From: Planktomarina sp.
GTDB taxonomy: Bacteria; Pseudomonadota; Alphaproteobacteria; Rhodobacterales; Rhodobacteraceae
Direction: 5' to 3'
DNA: 55,209 bases
Assembly: GCA_020630015.1 (NCBI GenBank)
Contig: JAHDCF010000015.1
Coordinates: 1 to 55,209 of the forward strand
Positions 19,323 to 29,005 of this stretch are shown one piece after another. The notes beneath the pieces are model-generated. The model made no database searches. It was given only the letters and a program-made list of their open reading frames with translations, and was not told the DNA's origin. Every line of letters begins with the position of its first letter. Position 1 is the stretch's first letter. Made by a program: the position numbers and the translations under genes.

Positions 19323-20111
19323 ATGGCAGACCTTTTAAAAGGCAAACGCGGCTTTATCACCGGAATCGCAAACAACAGATCTTTGGCCTATGGCATCGCT
19401 GAGGCGTGCTTGGCCGAGGGGGCCGAACTGGCGTTTGGGTGTCAGATGGACATTTTTGGGGACAAGGTCAAACCTTTGGCCGACACCATGGGTGTTGATA
19501 CGGTCGTGGACTACAACGTATTGGATGACGACAGTACCACAGCCGCCTTTGAAGCCCTGCAAGATAAATGGGGAACACTGGATTTCGCCCTGCACGCCAT
19601 TGCTTATTCCGACAAATCGGAACTGACAGGGCGGTTCACCAACACCACACGCGATAATTTCAAAAATTCGATGGATATTTCGGTGTATTCCTTCATCGAT
19701 ATGGCCAAAAAAGCCGCCCCCTTGATGACAAACGGCGGCAGCTTGATGACCCTGACCTTCCAAGGAAGCCACAAAGCAACCCCTTGGTATAACGTGATGG
19801 GCGTTGCCAAAGCCGCATTGGAAAGCTCTGTTCTGTATTTGGCGAATGATCTTGGCCCAGATGGGATCCGCGTGAATGCGATTTCCCCCGGTCCGATGAA
19901 AACCCTATCTGGGGCGGCCATTGGCGGTGCGCGCAAAACCTTCCGCTGGACCGAAGCGAATTCCCCGCTACGTTCCAACGCCACTTTGGCGACAGTGGGG
20001 GGAACGGCTGTATATCTTGCCTCTGATTATTCCGGTTCAACCACCGGCGAAACGATCATGGTAGATGGTGGTCTTCACATCATCGGAATGCCGCAGCCTG
20101 ATAACTTTTGA
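19323..20111 (+). CDS. fabI: Enoyl-ACP reductase (NADH)
   Basis: Last step of each elongation cycle of fatty acid synthesis. The 262-aa SDR-fold protein has the FabI cofactor motif GIANNRSLAYGIA and catalytic Y156 and K163 (YNVMGVAK), the same numbers as in E. coli. It lies 5 bases after fabB. Its stop overlaps the start of the RDD gene (TGATG). Confidence 0.97.
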   Translation: MADLLKGKRGFITGIANNRSLAYGIAEACLAEGAELAFGCQMDIFGDKVKPLADTMGVDTVVDYNVLDDDSTTAAFEALQDKWGTLDFALHAIAYSDKSELTGRFTNTTRDNFKNSMDISVYSFIDMAKKAAPLMTNGGSLMTLTFQGSHKATPWYNVMGVAKAALESSVLYLANDLGPDGIRVNAISPGPMKTLSGAAIGGARKTFRWTEANSPLRSNATLATVGGTAVYLASDYSGSTTGETIMVDGGLHIIGMPQPDNF

Positions 20112-20578
20112 TGGCGTTACGCCGGGTTGGTGCGGGGCTGTTTGATATGGCTCTGTTAGCACTGCCCGGCAGCATCTTATCCCTATACTATGCACCTGCG
20201 GCCGTGATTTACATCGCTTTCTTTCCCGTGTTGGCCATTTTCTTCTTTGCAGGCTTTCACCTGTTCAGATCCCAAACACCGGGCAAAAAACTTTGCAAGT
20301 TAAGGATTACTGGTCAAGGATGCATCCTTTGCCGGGAATTGCGAAAATGCGCCATTTTGTTTGTTTTACTCGTCTTGGTCCTTTTTGAAAGCAACACATT
20401 CACCCTTCATTTGTTAATCCCAACGGAGTTTATGCGGATCTTTTCTTTCCTAAATGAAGTTTCGAGTGCTCTTTGGCTTTTGATCCTCTTTTTCACCCTC
20501 TTTCCCTTGATCACCATCGCCTTTGGCAAAGCCCCCCATTGGGATCGCGCCACCGGATTTCAGGTTGTGCCAGCCTAA
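20111..20578 (+). CDS. RDD family membrane protein
   Basis: Small inner-membrane protein of 155 aa with three to four hydrophobic helices. The RDD signatures are the N-terminal RRVGAGLFDMALL, TPGKKLCKLRI after the second helix, and PHWDRATGF near the end. The function is unknown for most members; some are linked to ion exchange. The ATG overlaps the fabI stop by one base, so it is the fourth gene of the fab unit. Confidence 0.85.
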   Translation: MALRRVGAGLFDMALLALPGSILSLYYAPAAVIYIAFFPVLAIFFFAGFHLFRSQTPGKKLCKLRITGQGCILCRELRKCAILFVLLVLVLFESNTFTLHLLIPTEFMRIFSFLNEVSSALWLLILFFTLFPLITIAFGKAPHWDRATGFQVVPA

Positions 20579-20579
20579 C

Positions 20580-20626
20580 CCTTTCTTTGTCCGAAAATAC
20601 TTTGGGGGATCGGGGGCAAAGCCCCC
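20580..20626 (+). repeat. Dispersed intergenic repeat, copy 1
   Basis: Starts 2 bases after the stop of the RDD gene. It begins CCTTTCTTTGTCC, continues AAAATACT and TGGGG, and ends in a hairpin with GGGGGC and GCCCCC arms around AAA. A second copy of the same design follows purF at 36623-36666. Both are in the sense direction right after a stop codon, so they may act as 3'-end elements. Confidence 0.7.
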
Positions 20627-20757
20627 GGGGCCCGCGTGGCCGGAACGCAAAAAAGTCATGCGCAGGCGGGCACCGCCTGCCCCGCGTCGTTATCGCCCCT
20701 TGCACAGGATTTGCGAAGCACGATACCACTGACAAAATATCAAAAGGATGACGTGTG

Positions 20758-21969
20758 ATGTCTGCAGCCTCTTCCACATCTGGACCCAGCCTTGCCTCCT
20801 TTTCTTGGGAAGATCCGTTTCTGTTGGACGCCCAATTGGGTGAGGATGATCGCATGCTGCGCGATGCCGCCCACAGCTTTGCCCAGACGGAATTGCAACC
20901 GCGCGTCATCGATGCCTATCGCGAAGAAACAGTGGCGCCAGAGCTGTTCTCTTTAATGGGGCAAGCAGGCCTTCTGGGCGCCACCATCCCCGAGGAATTG
21001 GGTGGTTTAGGCGCATCTTACACTGCTTATGGCCTTATCGCCCGAGAGGTGGAGCGCGTGGACAGCGGATATCGTTCGATGATGTCGGTTCAATCTTCAT
21101 TGGTGATTTACCCCATCCATGCCTACGGCACGCCCGAACAACACCAGAAATATTTGCCCGGTCTGTGTTCAGGTGATCTGATTGGGTGTTTTGGCCTTAC
21201 AGAACCGGATGCAGGGTCCGATCCGGCGGGCATGAAAACAAGGGCGGAAAAAACCGCAAACGGTTACAAGTTGACCGGTTCCAAGATGTGGATTTCCAAT
21301 GCGCCCATTGCAGACGTCTTTGTGGTCTGGGCCAAATCCGAAGCCCATGATGGCAAGATTAAAGGCTTCATCCTTGAAAAAGGGACGAAGGGCCTATCCG
21401 CCCCAAAAATTGGTGGTAAACTTTCGTTGCGCGCCTCTGTGACTGGTGAAATTGTGATGGACGGTGTTGAAGTGGGCGAAGATGCGCTGCTGCCCAATGT
21501 GTCAGGCCTAAAAGGGCCGTTTGGGTGCTTGAACCGTGCGCGATATGGCATTTCTTGGGGGGTAATGGGCGCGGCCGAATTTTGTTGGCATGCTGCCCTC
21601 ACCTATGGGTTGGATCGCAAGCAATTCGGTAAACCTTTGGCGCAGACCCAATTGTTCCAGAAAAAACTGGCCGACATGCAAACTGAAATTTCTTTGGGCC
21701 TGCAAGGGGCATTTCGGTTGGGACAAATGATGGACAACGGCACCGCCGCGCCTGAATTGATCAGCCTGATGAAACGAAACAACTGCGGCAAAGCCTTGGA
21801 CATTGCCCGCACATCACGTGACATGCATGGCGGAAATGGTATCCAAGAGGATTTCCAAATCATGCGACATGCGGCGAATTTGGAAACTGTAAATACCTAT
21901 GAAGGCACCCACGATGTGCACGCCCTTATCCTTGGGCGGGCACAGACAGGTTTGCAGGCGTTCTTTTAA
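20758..21969 (+). CDS. gcdH: Glutaryl-CoA dehydrogenase
   Basis: FAD enzyme that oxidises and decarboxylates glutaryl-CoA to crotonyl-CoA in lysine, tryptophan and aromatic breakdown. The 403-aa protein has the acyl-CoA dehydrogenase fold; [16 protein letters not shown] carries the Arg that binds the glutaryl carboxylate, [14 protein letters not shown] is the FAD loop, and the catalytic Glu is in [11 protein letters not shown] near residue 382. A GTG at 20755 precedes the ATG; AAGGA upstream suits either. It ends convergently on the DUF1127 gene with a 3-base overlap. Confidence 0.93.
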   Translation: MSAASSTSGPSLASFSWEDPFLLDAQLGEDDRMLRDAAHSFAQTELQPRVIDAYREETVAPELFSLMGQAGLLGATIPEELGGLGASYTAYGLIAREVERVDSGYRSMMSVQSSLVIYPIHAYGTPEQHQKYLPGLCSGDLIGCFGLTEPDAGSDPAGMKTRAEKTANGYKLTGSKMWISNAPIADVFVVWAKSEAHDGKIKGFILEKGTKGLSAPKIGGKLSLRASVTGEIVMDGVEVGEDALLPNVSGLKGPFGCLNRARYGISWGVMGAAEFCWHAALTYGLDRKQFGKPLAQTQLFQKKLADMQTEISLGLQGAFRLGQMMDNGTAAPELISLMKRNNCGKALDIARTSRDMHGGNGIQEDFQIMRHAANLETVNTYEGTHDVHALILGRAQTGLQAFF

Positions 21970-22190
21970 ACGTAGTAATAATCGCGGAACACGTGGCGCA
22001 CGATATCTTCGCGTTTTAAGCCCATTTTTTCCAAATCCTCATCGGATTTTGAATTCAAGGCTTCGAATTCCGCAACACGCGCATTAGCGTTCGCGATATT
22101 GACCAGAAAATCGCCAAGCCAGCTTACAAAACGGTCCCAAACGGCCAGAGGTTGGAAGGATGACTGTGCATTGTTGTGGATAACTGCCAT
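21966..22190 (-). CDS. DUF1127 (YjiS-like) small protein
   Basis: A 74-aa protein ending in the DUF1127-type segment [26 protein letters not shown], where the arginine-containing helix is characteristic. ATG 22188-22190 has AGGAGG 6 bases upstream, which rules out the longer frame to 22238. Small DUF1127 proteins have been linked to RNA turnover and to phosphate and carbon stress in alphaproteobacteria. Its role here is unknown. Confidence 0.88.
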   Translation of the reverse strand: MAVIHNNAQSSFQPLAVWDRFVSWLGDFLVNIANANARVAEFEALNSKSDEDLEKMGLKREDIVRHVFRDYYYV

Positions 22191-22290
22191 GATGGCCTCC
22201 TGTATCTGATGACAGTGATATAAGACCGCCCAAGTCATGCGAGTAGGTCATATTGCTGCAATGCGGCTATGCATTTTCCGCAAAGCAGCA

Positions 22291-22322
22291 AAAAACCCCG
22301 ACGTTTATCACACCGGGGTTTC
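22291..22322 (-). terminator. Rho-independent terminator after the 22347 gene
   Basis: On the minus strand, AAACCCCG and CGGGGTTT pair around a 13-base loop and run into TTTTTT. It lies 25 bases past the stop of the small membrane protein gene. Confidence 0.8.
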
Positions 22323-22346
22323 GGAAATCTAAGTTGTAACGTTAGA

Positions 22347-22649
22347 TTATTCTGCGTCGTCTGAAGACGTTTCTTTCTTTTTGGACGCCATATTTTTCAC
22401 AGCTGCAATAATGCGCATTGCGAACAGACCCAAAATACCGCCCACCAACAAGGTCACTGCATTTGTTGTAGCGCCTGTGATATTTGCCAAAATGGCAACG
22501 CCCAACAAAAGGATCGCAAATGTCAAAGCGCGGTATTCACCGTCTTCGATTTGAATGTCGTCTGTTTGTGCCTTTTGCAAAACGCCCGAAATCGTTCCTT
22601 CAACCATTGGCGTTACAAAACCAGCGATGACAGCAAGAATAAAGCTCAT
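22347..22649 (-). CDS. Small membrane protein of unknown function
   Basis: A 100-aa protein with a hydrophobic N-terminus (residues about 1-20), two clear membrane helices (about 41-60 and 64-84) separated by a short GATTNAV turn, and a charged C-terminal tail rich in Lys, Ser and acidic residues (KKKETSSDDAE). The start is supported by AGGGGAAG upstream of ATG 22647-22649. It is a single-gene unit with its own terminator. I do not recognise the family. Confidence 0.75.
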   Translation of the reverse strand: MSFILAVIAGFVTPMVEGTISGVLQKAQTDDIQIEDGEYRALTFAILLLGVAILANITGATTNAVTLLVGGILGLFAMRIIAAVKNMASKKKETSSDDAE

Positions 22650-22839
22650 GAGTTCTTCCCCTATATTTTACGAGGCCTACACCCGCAGGCCATTTGGCAC
22701 GTTTGGCCAAAACTCCCGGCCTATTTGCGTGCGGCGTGGCTTGGGTGCAAGGGGGCAAAAACGGCGTAGTTCCCCGTAAACCCTGCGTTGAATGGGTTTT
22801 GGACTGGATGATGCAGTTTTGGCACGTTATGCACCCGGT

Positions 22840-23880
22840 ATGAGCACACAACTGCAAATTACCCGCCCAGATGATTGGCATCTTCACTTGCGCGATGGCG
22901 CAATGATGCAAGGCATTTTGCCGGAAACCACGCGCCATTTTGGCCGGGCAATCATCATGCCCAATCTTGTGCCGCCTGTGGTGACCGGGGCGGATGCACG
23001 GGCATATCGCGATCGTATTTTGGCCGCGCGTCCGGAAGGGTGCGACTTTGCGCCTTTGATGACGCTGTATCTGACCGAAGATACCGACCCCAAAGACGTG
23101 CGCGCAGCCCACACCAGTGGGTTGGTTACCGCAGCAAAGCTTTATCCTGCCGGGGCCACCACGAATTCCGCCAGTGGCGTTCGCGATTTTGATAAAATCC
23201 AGCCGGTGTTGGAAACCATGGCTGAAATTGGCATGCCAATGTGTGTGCACGGTGAAGTCACGGATTCAGACATTGATATTTTTGATCGCGAAGCCGTGTT
23301 TATTGATCAGGTTCTTGATCCATTGCGGCAACGCGTTCCCGACCTGAAGGTTGTGATGGAACATATTACCACCAAAGATGGCGCAGATTATGCCAGATCC
23401 GCACCGGGCAAGCTTGCGGCCACCATTACAACCCATCACCTGATCATTAACCGCAACCACATTCTGGTTGGGGGAATAAAACCGCACTACTATTGCTTAC
23501 CGGTGGCCAAGCGCGAAGAACACCGTTTGGCATTGGTGAAGGCAGCCACATCGGGCAATCCCGCCTATTTTCTGGGCACCGACAGCGCCCCCCATACGGA
23601 TGCGCTGAAAGAAAATGCATGCGGATGTGCCGGGGTGTTTTCTGCCACTAACACCATGGCCTGTCTGGCCGCTGTGTTTGAAAAGGAAGATGCCCTGCCC
23701 CAGTTGGAGGGCTTCGCCAGCCTGAATGGCCCGTCGTTTTATGGGTTACCCCCCAATTCTGACAAGATCACCTTAACAAAAGGGGATGTCGTCACCTTCC
23801 CCGAAAAGATCGAAACCGGCGATGGGCCTGTCACGGTGTTTGATCCGGGCTTTCCCATCCATTGGCATATTTCCCAATAA
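22840..23880 (+). CDS. pyrC: Dihydroorotase
   Basis: Zinc enzyme that closes the dihydroorotate ring in pyrimidine synthesis. The 346-aa type II protein starts at ATG 22840 ([20 protein letters not shown]); H14 and H16 bind metal, K100 ([13 protein letters not shown]) is the carbamylated bridging lysine, and DSAPH is the catalytic Asp region. A longer frame from 22792 adds residues unlike the family. It precedes pyrE by 64 bases, probably in one unit. Confidence 0.96.
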   Translation: MSTQLQITRPDDWHLHLRDGAMMQGILPETTRHFGRAIIMPNLVPPVVTGADARAYRDRILAARPEGCDFAPLMTLYLTEDTDPKDVRAAHTSGLVTAAKLYPAGATTNSASGVRDFDKIQPVLETMAEIGMPMCVHGEVTDSDIDIFDREAVFIDQVLDPLRQRVPDLKVVMEHITTKDGADYARSAPGKLAATITTHHLIINRNHILVGGIKPHYYCLPVAKREEHRLALVKAATSGNPAYFLGTDSAPHTDALKENACGCAGVFSATNTMACLAAVFEKEDALPQLEGFASLNGPSFYGLPPNSDKITLTKGDVVTFPEKIETGDGPVTVFDPGFPIHWHISQ

Positions 23881-23944
23881 GTGCTGCTTGCGGTCGCCCC
23901 TGCGCTGCCTTAGACCGCCCCTGATTTGCACAAAGAGGTTTCCA

Positions 23945-24622
23945 ATGATCCCGACCAGCTTTCCAACGCAAGAAGAAATGGCCCGCCTCACCGCGCGTAT
24001 GTTGCTTGAAATCAAAGCCGTGCATTTCAACGCCAAGGACCCGTTTATTCTGGCATCCGGCAAACCATCGCCCACCTATATCGATTGTCGCAAGTTGATT
24101 TCATATCCGCGCATCCGGTCAACCTTGATGGATTTTTTGACTGTCACTGTGATGCGCAACGCGGGTTTCGAAGCATTTGATAACATTGCGGGTGGGGAAA
24201 CCGCCGGGATCCCCTTTGCCGCCCTGGTGGCCGAACGCATGGCCCTGCCCATGACATATGTCCGCAAGAAGCCCAAAGGATACGGGCGCAACGCACGTAT
24301 CGAAGGCGCCATGTCCGAAGGGGAACGTGTTCTGTTGGTGGAAGATTTGACCACCGATGGTGGCAGTAAGCTGTCTTTTGTAGATGCCATCCGCGAAACC
24401 GGGGCAAGCTGCGGTCATACCGCCGTGATCTTCTATTATGGGATTTTCCCAAAAACTGAAAAAACCCTTGGGGATCATGGGGTTGCCCTCCATTACCTGT
24501 GCACATGGTGGGATGTATTGGCAGAGGCCAAAGCCCAAGGCAGCTTTGATACAGAAACTTTGAACGAAGTTGAAGCCTTTTTGAACGCCCCGGAAGACTG
24601 GCAAAATGCCCGCATGGGATAA
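23945..24622 (+). CDS. pyrE: Orotate phosphoribosyltransferase
   Basis: Joins orotate to PRPP to make OMP. The 225-aa protein starts at ATG 23945, with AGAGG 7 bases upstream, and has the PRPP-binding motif [14 protein letters not shown] and the flexible-loop [15 protein letters not shown]. It follows pyrC in the same direction. Confidence 0.96.
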   Translation: MIPTSFPTQEEMARLTARMLLEIKAVHFNAKDPFILASGKPSPTYIDCRKLISYPRIRSTLMDFLTVTVMRNAGFEAFDNIAGGETAGIPFAALVAERMALPMTYVRKKPKGYGRNARIEGAMSEGERVLLVEDLTTDGGSKLSFVDAIRETGASCGHTAVIFYYGIFPKTEKTLGDHGVALHYLCTWWDVLAEAKAQGSFDTETLNEVEAFLNAPEDWQNARMG

Positions 24623-24847
24623 TAATCTGGGGACAACCCTGTGAATATGTGTGGGTAAGTTCGTCTTATTCCCCCCGATTCTAATTAGATTTTGGGGTGA
24701 ATACGTGGTAAGATACCATATGATGTGGATGCACGGGGGCTAACCGCGATCAACCCCAACAATGCACAAGCTTGTCCACAGACTTGTTCCACGATGCGTG
24801 GGCGTTAAGAACCTGTTAAGGATCCAAGCACCAAGGGGAGGCTTGAA
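24623..24847. promoter_or_regulatory. dnaB upstream region with palindromes and DnaA-box-like sites
   Basis: A 225-base region, AT-richer than its surroundings. It holds a hairpin-like block at 24673-24697 (CCCC, then the 10-bp palindrome TCTAATTAGA, then GGGG), a 13-bp palindrome TGGTAAGATACCA at 24706-24718, and two sites one mismatch from the DnaA consensus: TTGTCCACA at 24772-24780 and, on the other strand, ATATTCACA at 24648-24640. The dnaB ribosome binding site is GGGGAGG. Confidence 0.45.
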
Positions 24848-26341
24848 ATGAACGACATCTCAACTTTGAAATCAGCACAGGTTGACGGTGAAGTTCAGGT
24901 TGGCTTGCCCCATTCGATCGAGGCGGAACAACAGCTTCTTGGGGCCATTCTAACGAACAATGATCTGTTTGATCGCATTTCATCCATTGTGCGTTCTGAA
25001 CATTTTTACGATCCGGTGCATGCGCGCATATTTGATACGATCGCGGCACGAATTTCCAAAAACAATTTGGCCAGCCCAGTCACCTTGAAGGCTTTTTTGG
25101 AGGATGATCCCGGATTGGCGGAACTTGGCGGGCCGGCCTACCTCGTGCGTCTTGCGGGAACGGCAATATCTTCCTTTGCCATCAAAGATTACGCCACCAT
25201 GATTTATGACTTGGCGATCCGGCGCGAATTGATTGGTGTGGGCAATGACATCGCGGCCAAAGCATCACGTGTTGATGTTGACAGCGAACCCAAAGAACAA
25301 ATCGTAGAGGCAGAACAACGCCTCTATTCCTTGGCGGAACAAGGCCAAACTGAAAGCGGATTTCAAAGCTTTCTCAGTGCGGTAACAGACGCAGTTAAAG
25401 TTGCCAATGCCGCGTATCAACGCGAAGGCGGACTTGCGGGTGTGTCCACCGGCCTGATCGACATGGATAAGAAACTGGGGGGTTTGCATAAGTCAGATTT
25501 GTTGATCCTTGCGGGTCGTCCTTCCATGGGGAAAACCGCGTTGGCCACCAACATCGCGTTTAACATCGCGAAGGCGTATAAAAAGGGCATCACCTCAGAT
25601 GGCCAAGAAGGGGCCATCGATGGCGGCGTGGTGGGCTTTTACAGCCTTGAAATGTCAGCCGAGCAATTGGCGGCACGTATTTTATCAGAGGTTGCTGAAA
25701 TCCCGTCGGATCAGATCCGTCGCGGCGATTTCACAGAGGCCGAATTCCGACGGATTGTCGAAGCCGCAAAAGATTTGGAATCTGCGCCCCTTTATATCGA
25801 TGACACACCTGCCTTGCCCATCAGCCAATTGGCTGCGCGGGCCCGTCGGTTAAAACGGACACACGGCTTGGACGCCTTATTCGTGGATTACCTTCAGCTG
25901 GTCCGCCCCGCCACCGCGAAAGACAGCCGCGTGAACGAGGTGTCGGAGATTACACAAGGCCTGAAGGCCATCGCAAAGGAATTGGATATTCCCGTTGTGG
26001 CCCTGTCACAGCTTTCCCGACAGGTGGAAAACCGCGAGGATAAGCGACCACAGCTTTCTGATCTCAGGGAATCGGGGTCGATCGAACAAGACGCGGATGT
26101 GGTTATGTTTGTGTACCGCGAAGAATATTACAAAGAACGCGAAAAACCCGGTGAAGCCGAACTGGAAAAAATGGCGCAATGGCAAGACGAAATGGAACGT
26201 GTTCACGGCAAGGCCGAAGTGGTTGTCGGGAAACAACGTCACGGCCCAATCGGCACCGTAGAGCTTAGCTTCGAGGGCCGTTTCACGCGTTTTGGCAACT
26301 TGGTCAAACCGTGGCAACAGGCCCAGGGCGATCAATTCTAA
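24848..26341 (+). CDS. dnaB: Replicative DNA helicase
   Basis: Hexameric helicase that unwinds DNA at the fork. The 497-aa protein has the N-terminal DnaB domain (PHSIEAEQQLLGAIL) and a RecA-like ATPase domain with Walker A AGRPSMGKTAL near residues 221-229, and Walker B LDALFVDYLQL. No intein interrupts the P-loop or later motifs. GGGGAGG lies 6 bases before the ATG. Confidence 0.97.
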   Translation: MNDISTLKSAQVDGEVQVGLPHSIEAEQQLLGAILTNNDLFDRISSIVRSEHFYDPVHARIFDTIAARISKNNLASPVTLKAFLEDDPGLAELGGPAYLVRLAGTAISSFAIKDYATMIYDLAIRRELIGVGNDIAAKASRVDVDSEPKEQIVEAEQRLYSLAEQGQTESGFQSFLSAVTDAVKVANAAYQREGGLAGVSTGLIDMDKKLGGLHKSDLLILAGRPSMGKTALATNIAFNIAKAYKKGITSDGQEGAIDGGVVGFYSLEMSAEQLAARILSEVAEIPSDQIRRGDFTEAEFRRIVEAAKDLESAPLYIDDTPALPISQLAARARRLKRTHGLDALFVDYLQLVRPATAKDSRVNEVSEITQGLKAIAKELDIPVVALSQLSRQVENREDKRPQLSDLRESGSIEQDADVVMFVYREEYYKEREKPGEAELEKMAQWQDEMERVHGKAEVVVGKQRHGPIGTVELSFEGRFTRFGNLVKPWQQAQGDQF

Positions 26342-26416
26342 GTGCAACGCAAGAATTGAATTTGCCCCAATTGTTTTTATGATCCACCGCAGTCAAAACA
26401 GCTTTCAGGTGCCACC

Positions 26417-27466
26417 ATGCGCATATCACGACGTCAATTCGGTTTCATGACCGCCGCGATGATCGGCACGCCGGGTTTTGCATCCTCGGACTTCTTCGTT
26501 CCGGCCGAAGAAGAACCGCATCGCGCCACGTTTATGCAATGGCCCAACCATAAATCGGTTTATCGCGACAGTGAATTCCTGCGTATGACGCAGGATAACA
26601 TAGTGGATATCGCGAATAATGTTTCCAATTTCGAACAATTGATCCTTTTGGCCGACAAAAAGCATCATGCGCATATTCGCGCACGCGTCAGCGCGGATGT
26701 CACACTTTGGGACATCCCGACAGAGGATCTTTGGGCACGGGATTCAGGGCCTTTGTTTGCCGTGAACGCGGGTGGCGATCAACGCATTGTGGGATTAAAT
26801 TTCAATGGTTGGGGCAACAAACAAGTTCACCATAATGATGGCCAAATTGCACAACGCGTTGCAGAAAGATTGGATGTTCCCTTTGTTAACAGTGGCGTTG
26901 TGGGGGAACCCGGTGGATTGGATCAAGACGGGCACGGGCTTTTGATCGCACATGAAAGCAGCTGGGTCATCAAAAACCGCAACCCCGGCGTCAGCCGCGA
27001 CACGATTGAACAAAAGTTACTGTCCGCATTTGGTGCCGATCGCATGGTTTGGTCACCCGGCATCAAAGGACAAGACATCACCGATTATCATATCGACAGT
27101 CTGGCCCGGTTTACGGGCCCCGGTCGCGCCTTAATCCAATTGCCCGAACGCGCCAATGATCGCTGGTCGCGTGCCATGTGGGAAACACATGATGCCTTGG
27201 AACAGGCGGGGATCGAACTGGATATTATTCCAGATCCCGTCACCACACGGGTGCGATCGCGTGATTTTGTGTCGTCTTATGCCAATTACTTTGTGTGCAA
27301 TGATGCGGTGATCTGTGCCCAGTTCGGCGATGCCCGCGCTGATGATGTGGCCCAAGGCAAACTGGCAGAACATTACCCCGGGCGCCGGATTATTCCCCTT
27401 AACACCGATGCATTGGGGGAATTGGGTGGCGGAATTCATTGCGCAACGCAGCAGTGGCCAGCATGA
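26417..27466 (+). CDS. Agmatine deiminase / peptidylarginine deiminase family protein with a Tat signal
   Basis: Guanidino-group hydrolase of the agmatine deiminase family, 349 aa. The catalytic Cys is C342 (GGGIHCATQQ), with H225 (TDYHIDSLARF) and D109 (LWARDSGP). The N-terminus MRISRRQFGFMTAAMIGTPG has a twin-arginine motif (R5, R6) followed by a hydrophobic stretch and a small-residue cleavage region, so the enzyme is predicted to be exported folded, unlike the usual cytoplasmic agmatine deiminases. Its stop overlaps the next start (ATGA). The substrate could be agmatine or a related compound. Confidence 0.85.
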   Translation: MRISRRQFGFMTAAMIGTPGFASSDFFVPAEEEPHRATFMQWPNHKSVYRDSEFLRMTQDNIVDIANNVSNFEQLILLADKKHHAHIRARVSADVTLWDIPTEDLWARDSGPLFAVNAGGDQRIVGLNFNGWGNKQVHHNDGQIAQRVAERLDVPFVNSGVVGEPGGLDQDGHGLLIAHESSWVIKNRNPGVSRDTIEQKLLSAFGADRMVWSPGIKGQDITDYHIDSLARFTGPGRALIQLPERANDRWSRAMWETHDALEQAGIELDIIPDPVTTRVRSRDFVSSYANYFVCNDAVICAQFGDARADDVAQGKLAEHYPGRRIIPLNTDALGELGGGIHCATQQWPA

Positions 27467-27924
27467 TGTCTTGGTTGCGTCATAACGGAGAGGCCTTGCA
27501 AGGCATCGGCGCGATTTTAACGGCACTGATCGCGGTTGTGGCATTGGCGGGGGTTAAATTTCAAATTGACGCCCAGGAAAAAGTATCCCGTGAACAAGCC
27601 GCCCGTGAGATATACCGGGAATTCTTGGCCCTTTCGATTGCCAACCCAGAATTGGCTGATCCGGGCACCTGCCCTGATTTTGACGATGCCACATCGGTAA
27701 AATATGATCACTATTTGGAACATCTTCTTTATACGGCAGAGGAAGTGATGAACGCCAATCCGGAATGGGAAGGCACGTTCACCGCCGCCTTCGCAACCCA
27801 CGGCACCGCCATTTGTTCTGAAACGGATTGGTCGGGATATACCACTACGGTTCAAACTGTTGTGGCGGACGTACGTCAAAATATCTGTGCAAAACTTCCC
27901 GCGTGCCCGGCGACAGACGAATAA
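27463..27924 (+). CDS. Single-helix membrane protein of unknown function
   Basis: A 153-aa protein with one membrane helix (about residues 15-33, IGAILTALIAVVALAGV), then a mostly helical soluble domain with four to five cysteines (GTCPDFD, AICSETD, NICAKLPACP) that suggest disulfides on the outer face. ATG 27463 overlaps the stop of the deiminase gene and is followed at once by a second ATG. I do not recognise the family. Translational coupling suggests it works with the exported deiminase. Confidence 0.65.
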   Translation: MMSWLRHNGEALQGIGAILTALIAVVALAGVKFQIDAQEKVSREQAAREIYREFLALSIANPELADPGTCPDFDDATSVKYDHYLEHLLYTAEEVMNANPEWEGTFTAAFATHGTAICSETDWSGYTTTVQTVVADVRQNICAKLPACPATDE

Positions 27925-27961
27925 CCCTTGACCCTTTTTCAGAAACGGACAAACAGAACCC

Positions 27962-29005
27962 ATGGCTGGTGGACATTTAACAGTTGATCTGGGCGCGGTG
28001 GCCAAGAACTGGCGCGCCTTGGATGCGAAATCGGATAAATCGGTTGAAACCGCTGCGGTGGTTAAGGCCGATGCATATGGTCTTGCTGCGGATCGTGTGG
28101 CGGCAACTTTGGCCCGGGCTGGGGCCAAATGGTTTTTTGTGGCGATTGCCGAAGAAGGGGCCGCCGTGCGCGGGGCCACCCCGCGCGATACCAAAGTCTG
28201 TGTGTTTTCCGGCCACATGGCCGGGGACACAGACATGATCCATGATTTGGATCTTATCCCAATGTTAAATTCGGTCGAACAAATCGAACGGCATTTCGAC
28301 GCCCTGCCCGATCATCCTTTTGGGATACAATTGGACAGCGGGATGAACCGCTTGGGTTTGGAACCTGATGAATGGGACACCGTTCGCGACGGAGTCATGA
28401 CAAAAAATCCCGTCCTGATCATGAGCCATCTTGCCTGTGCAGATGAACCCGATCATCCCATGAACGCCCAACAGCTCGCCTGTTTTACAGAGATGACAGA
28501 AGGTTTGGATGTGCCAAAATCCTTGGCGGCGACCGGTGGCACCCTTTTGGGGCCAGAATATCACTTTGACATGACGCGCCCCGGCGTGGGGCTTTATGGG
28601 GGATTTCCCTATACAGAAGCCACCCCAGTGGTGCGTTTGTCCCTGCCTGTCATCCAAACGCGGCGCGTCGCTGTTGGCGAAACGGTCGGATATGCCGCCG
28701 GTTGGACGGCAGAAGTGCCATCGCGCATCGCGACGGTTTCTGCCGGGTATGCGGATGGTTTGATCCGGGCACAATCTGGACGGGGCCATCTTTGGGCTGA
28801 TGATATCGCCTGCCCGATCGTCGGGCGGGTTTCGATGGATATGATCGGCGTTGATGTGACCCACCTTGATCGCGTGCCAAAGGCGTTGGATATATTGGGG
28901 CCACACCAAGGGGTGGATGTGGTTGCGGATGCGGCAGGCACCATTGGATATGAGATCTTAACCTCACTTGGGCACCGATATGCCCGCAATTATTTGGGCA
29001 CATGA
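27962..29005 (+). CDS. alr: Alanine racemase
   Basis: PLP enzyme that makes D-alanine for peptidoglycan. The 347-aa protein has the PLP lysine K35 ([10 protein letters not shown]) and the opposing catalytic Tyr Y263 (SAGYADGL), plus [13 protein letters not shown]. Its last codons overlap the mlaE start (ATGA). Coupling of a wall gene to a lipid transporter is uncommon outside this group. Confidence 0.95.
   Translation: MAGGHLTVDLGAVAKNWRALDAKSDKSVETAAVVKADAYGLAADRVAATLARAGAKWFFVAIAEEGAAVRGATPRDTKVCVFSGHMAGDTDMIHDLDLIPMLNSVEQIERHFDALPDHPFGIQLDSGMNRLGLEPDEWDTVRDGVMTKNPVLIMSHLACADEPDHPMNAQQLACFTEMTEGLDVPKSLAATGGTLLGPEYHFDMTRPGVGLYGGFPYTEATPVVRLSLPVIQTRRVAVGETVGYAAGWTAEVPSRIATVSAGYADGLIRAQSGRGHLWADDIACPIVGRVSMDMIGVDVTHLDRVPKALDILGPHQGVDVVADAAGTIGYEILTSLGHRYARNYLGT

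Noticed and set aside
22600-23250. 216-codon minus-strand ORF
   Set aside because: Antisense shadow of pyrC, whose protein is clearly recognisable.
24848-26341. Intein in DnaB
   Set aside because: DnaB is a frequent intein host, but the P-loop and later motifs are uninterrupted and the length is normal.
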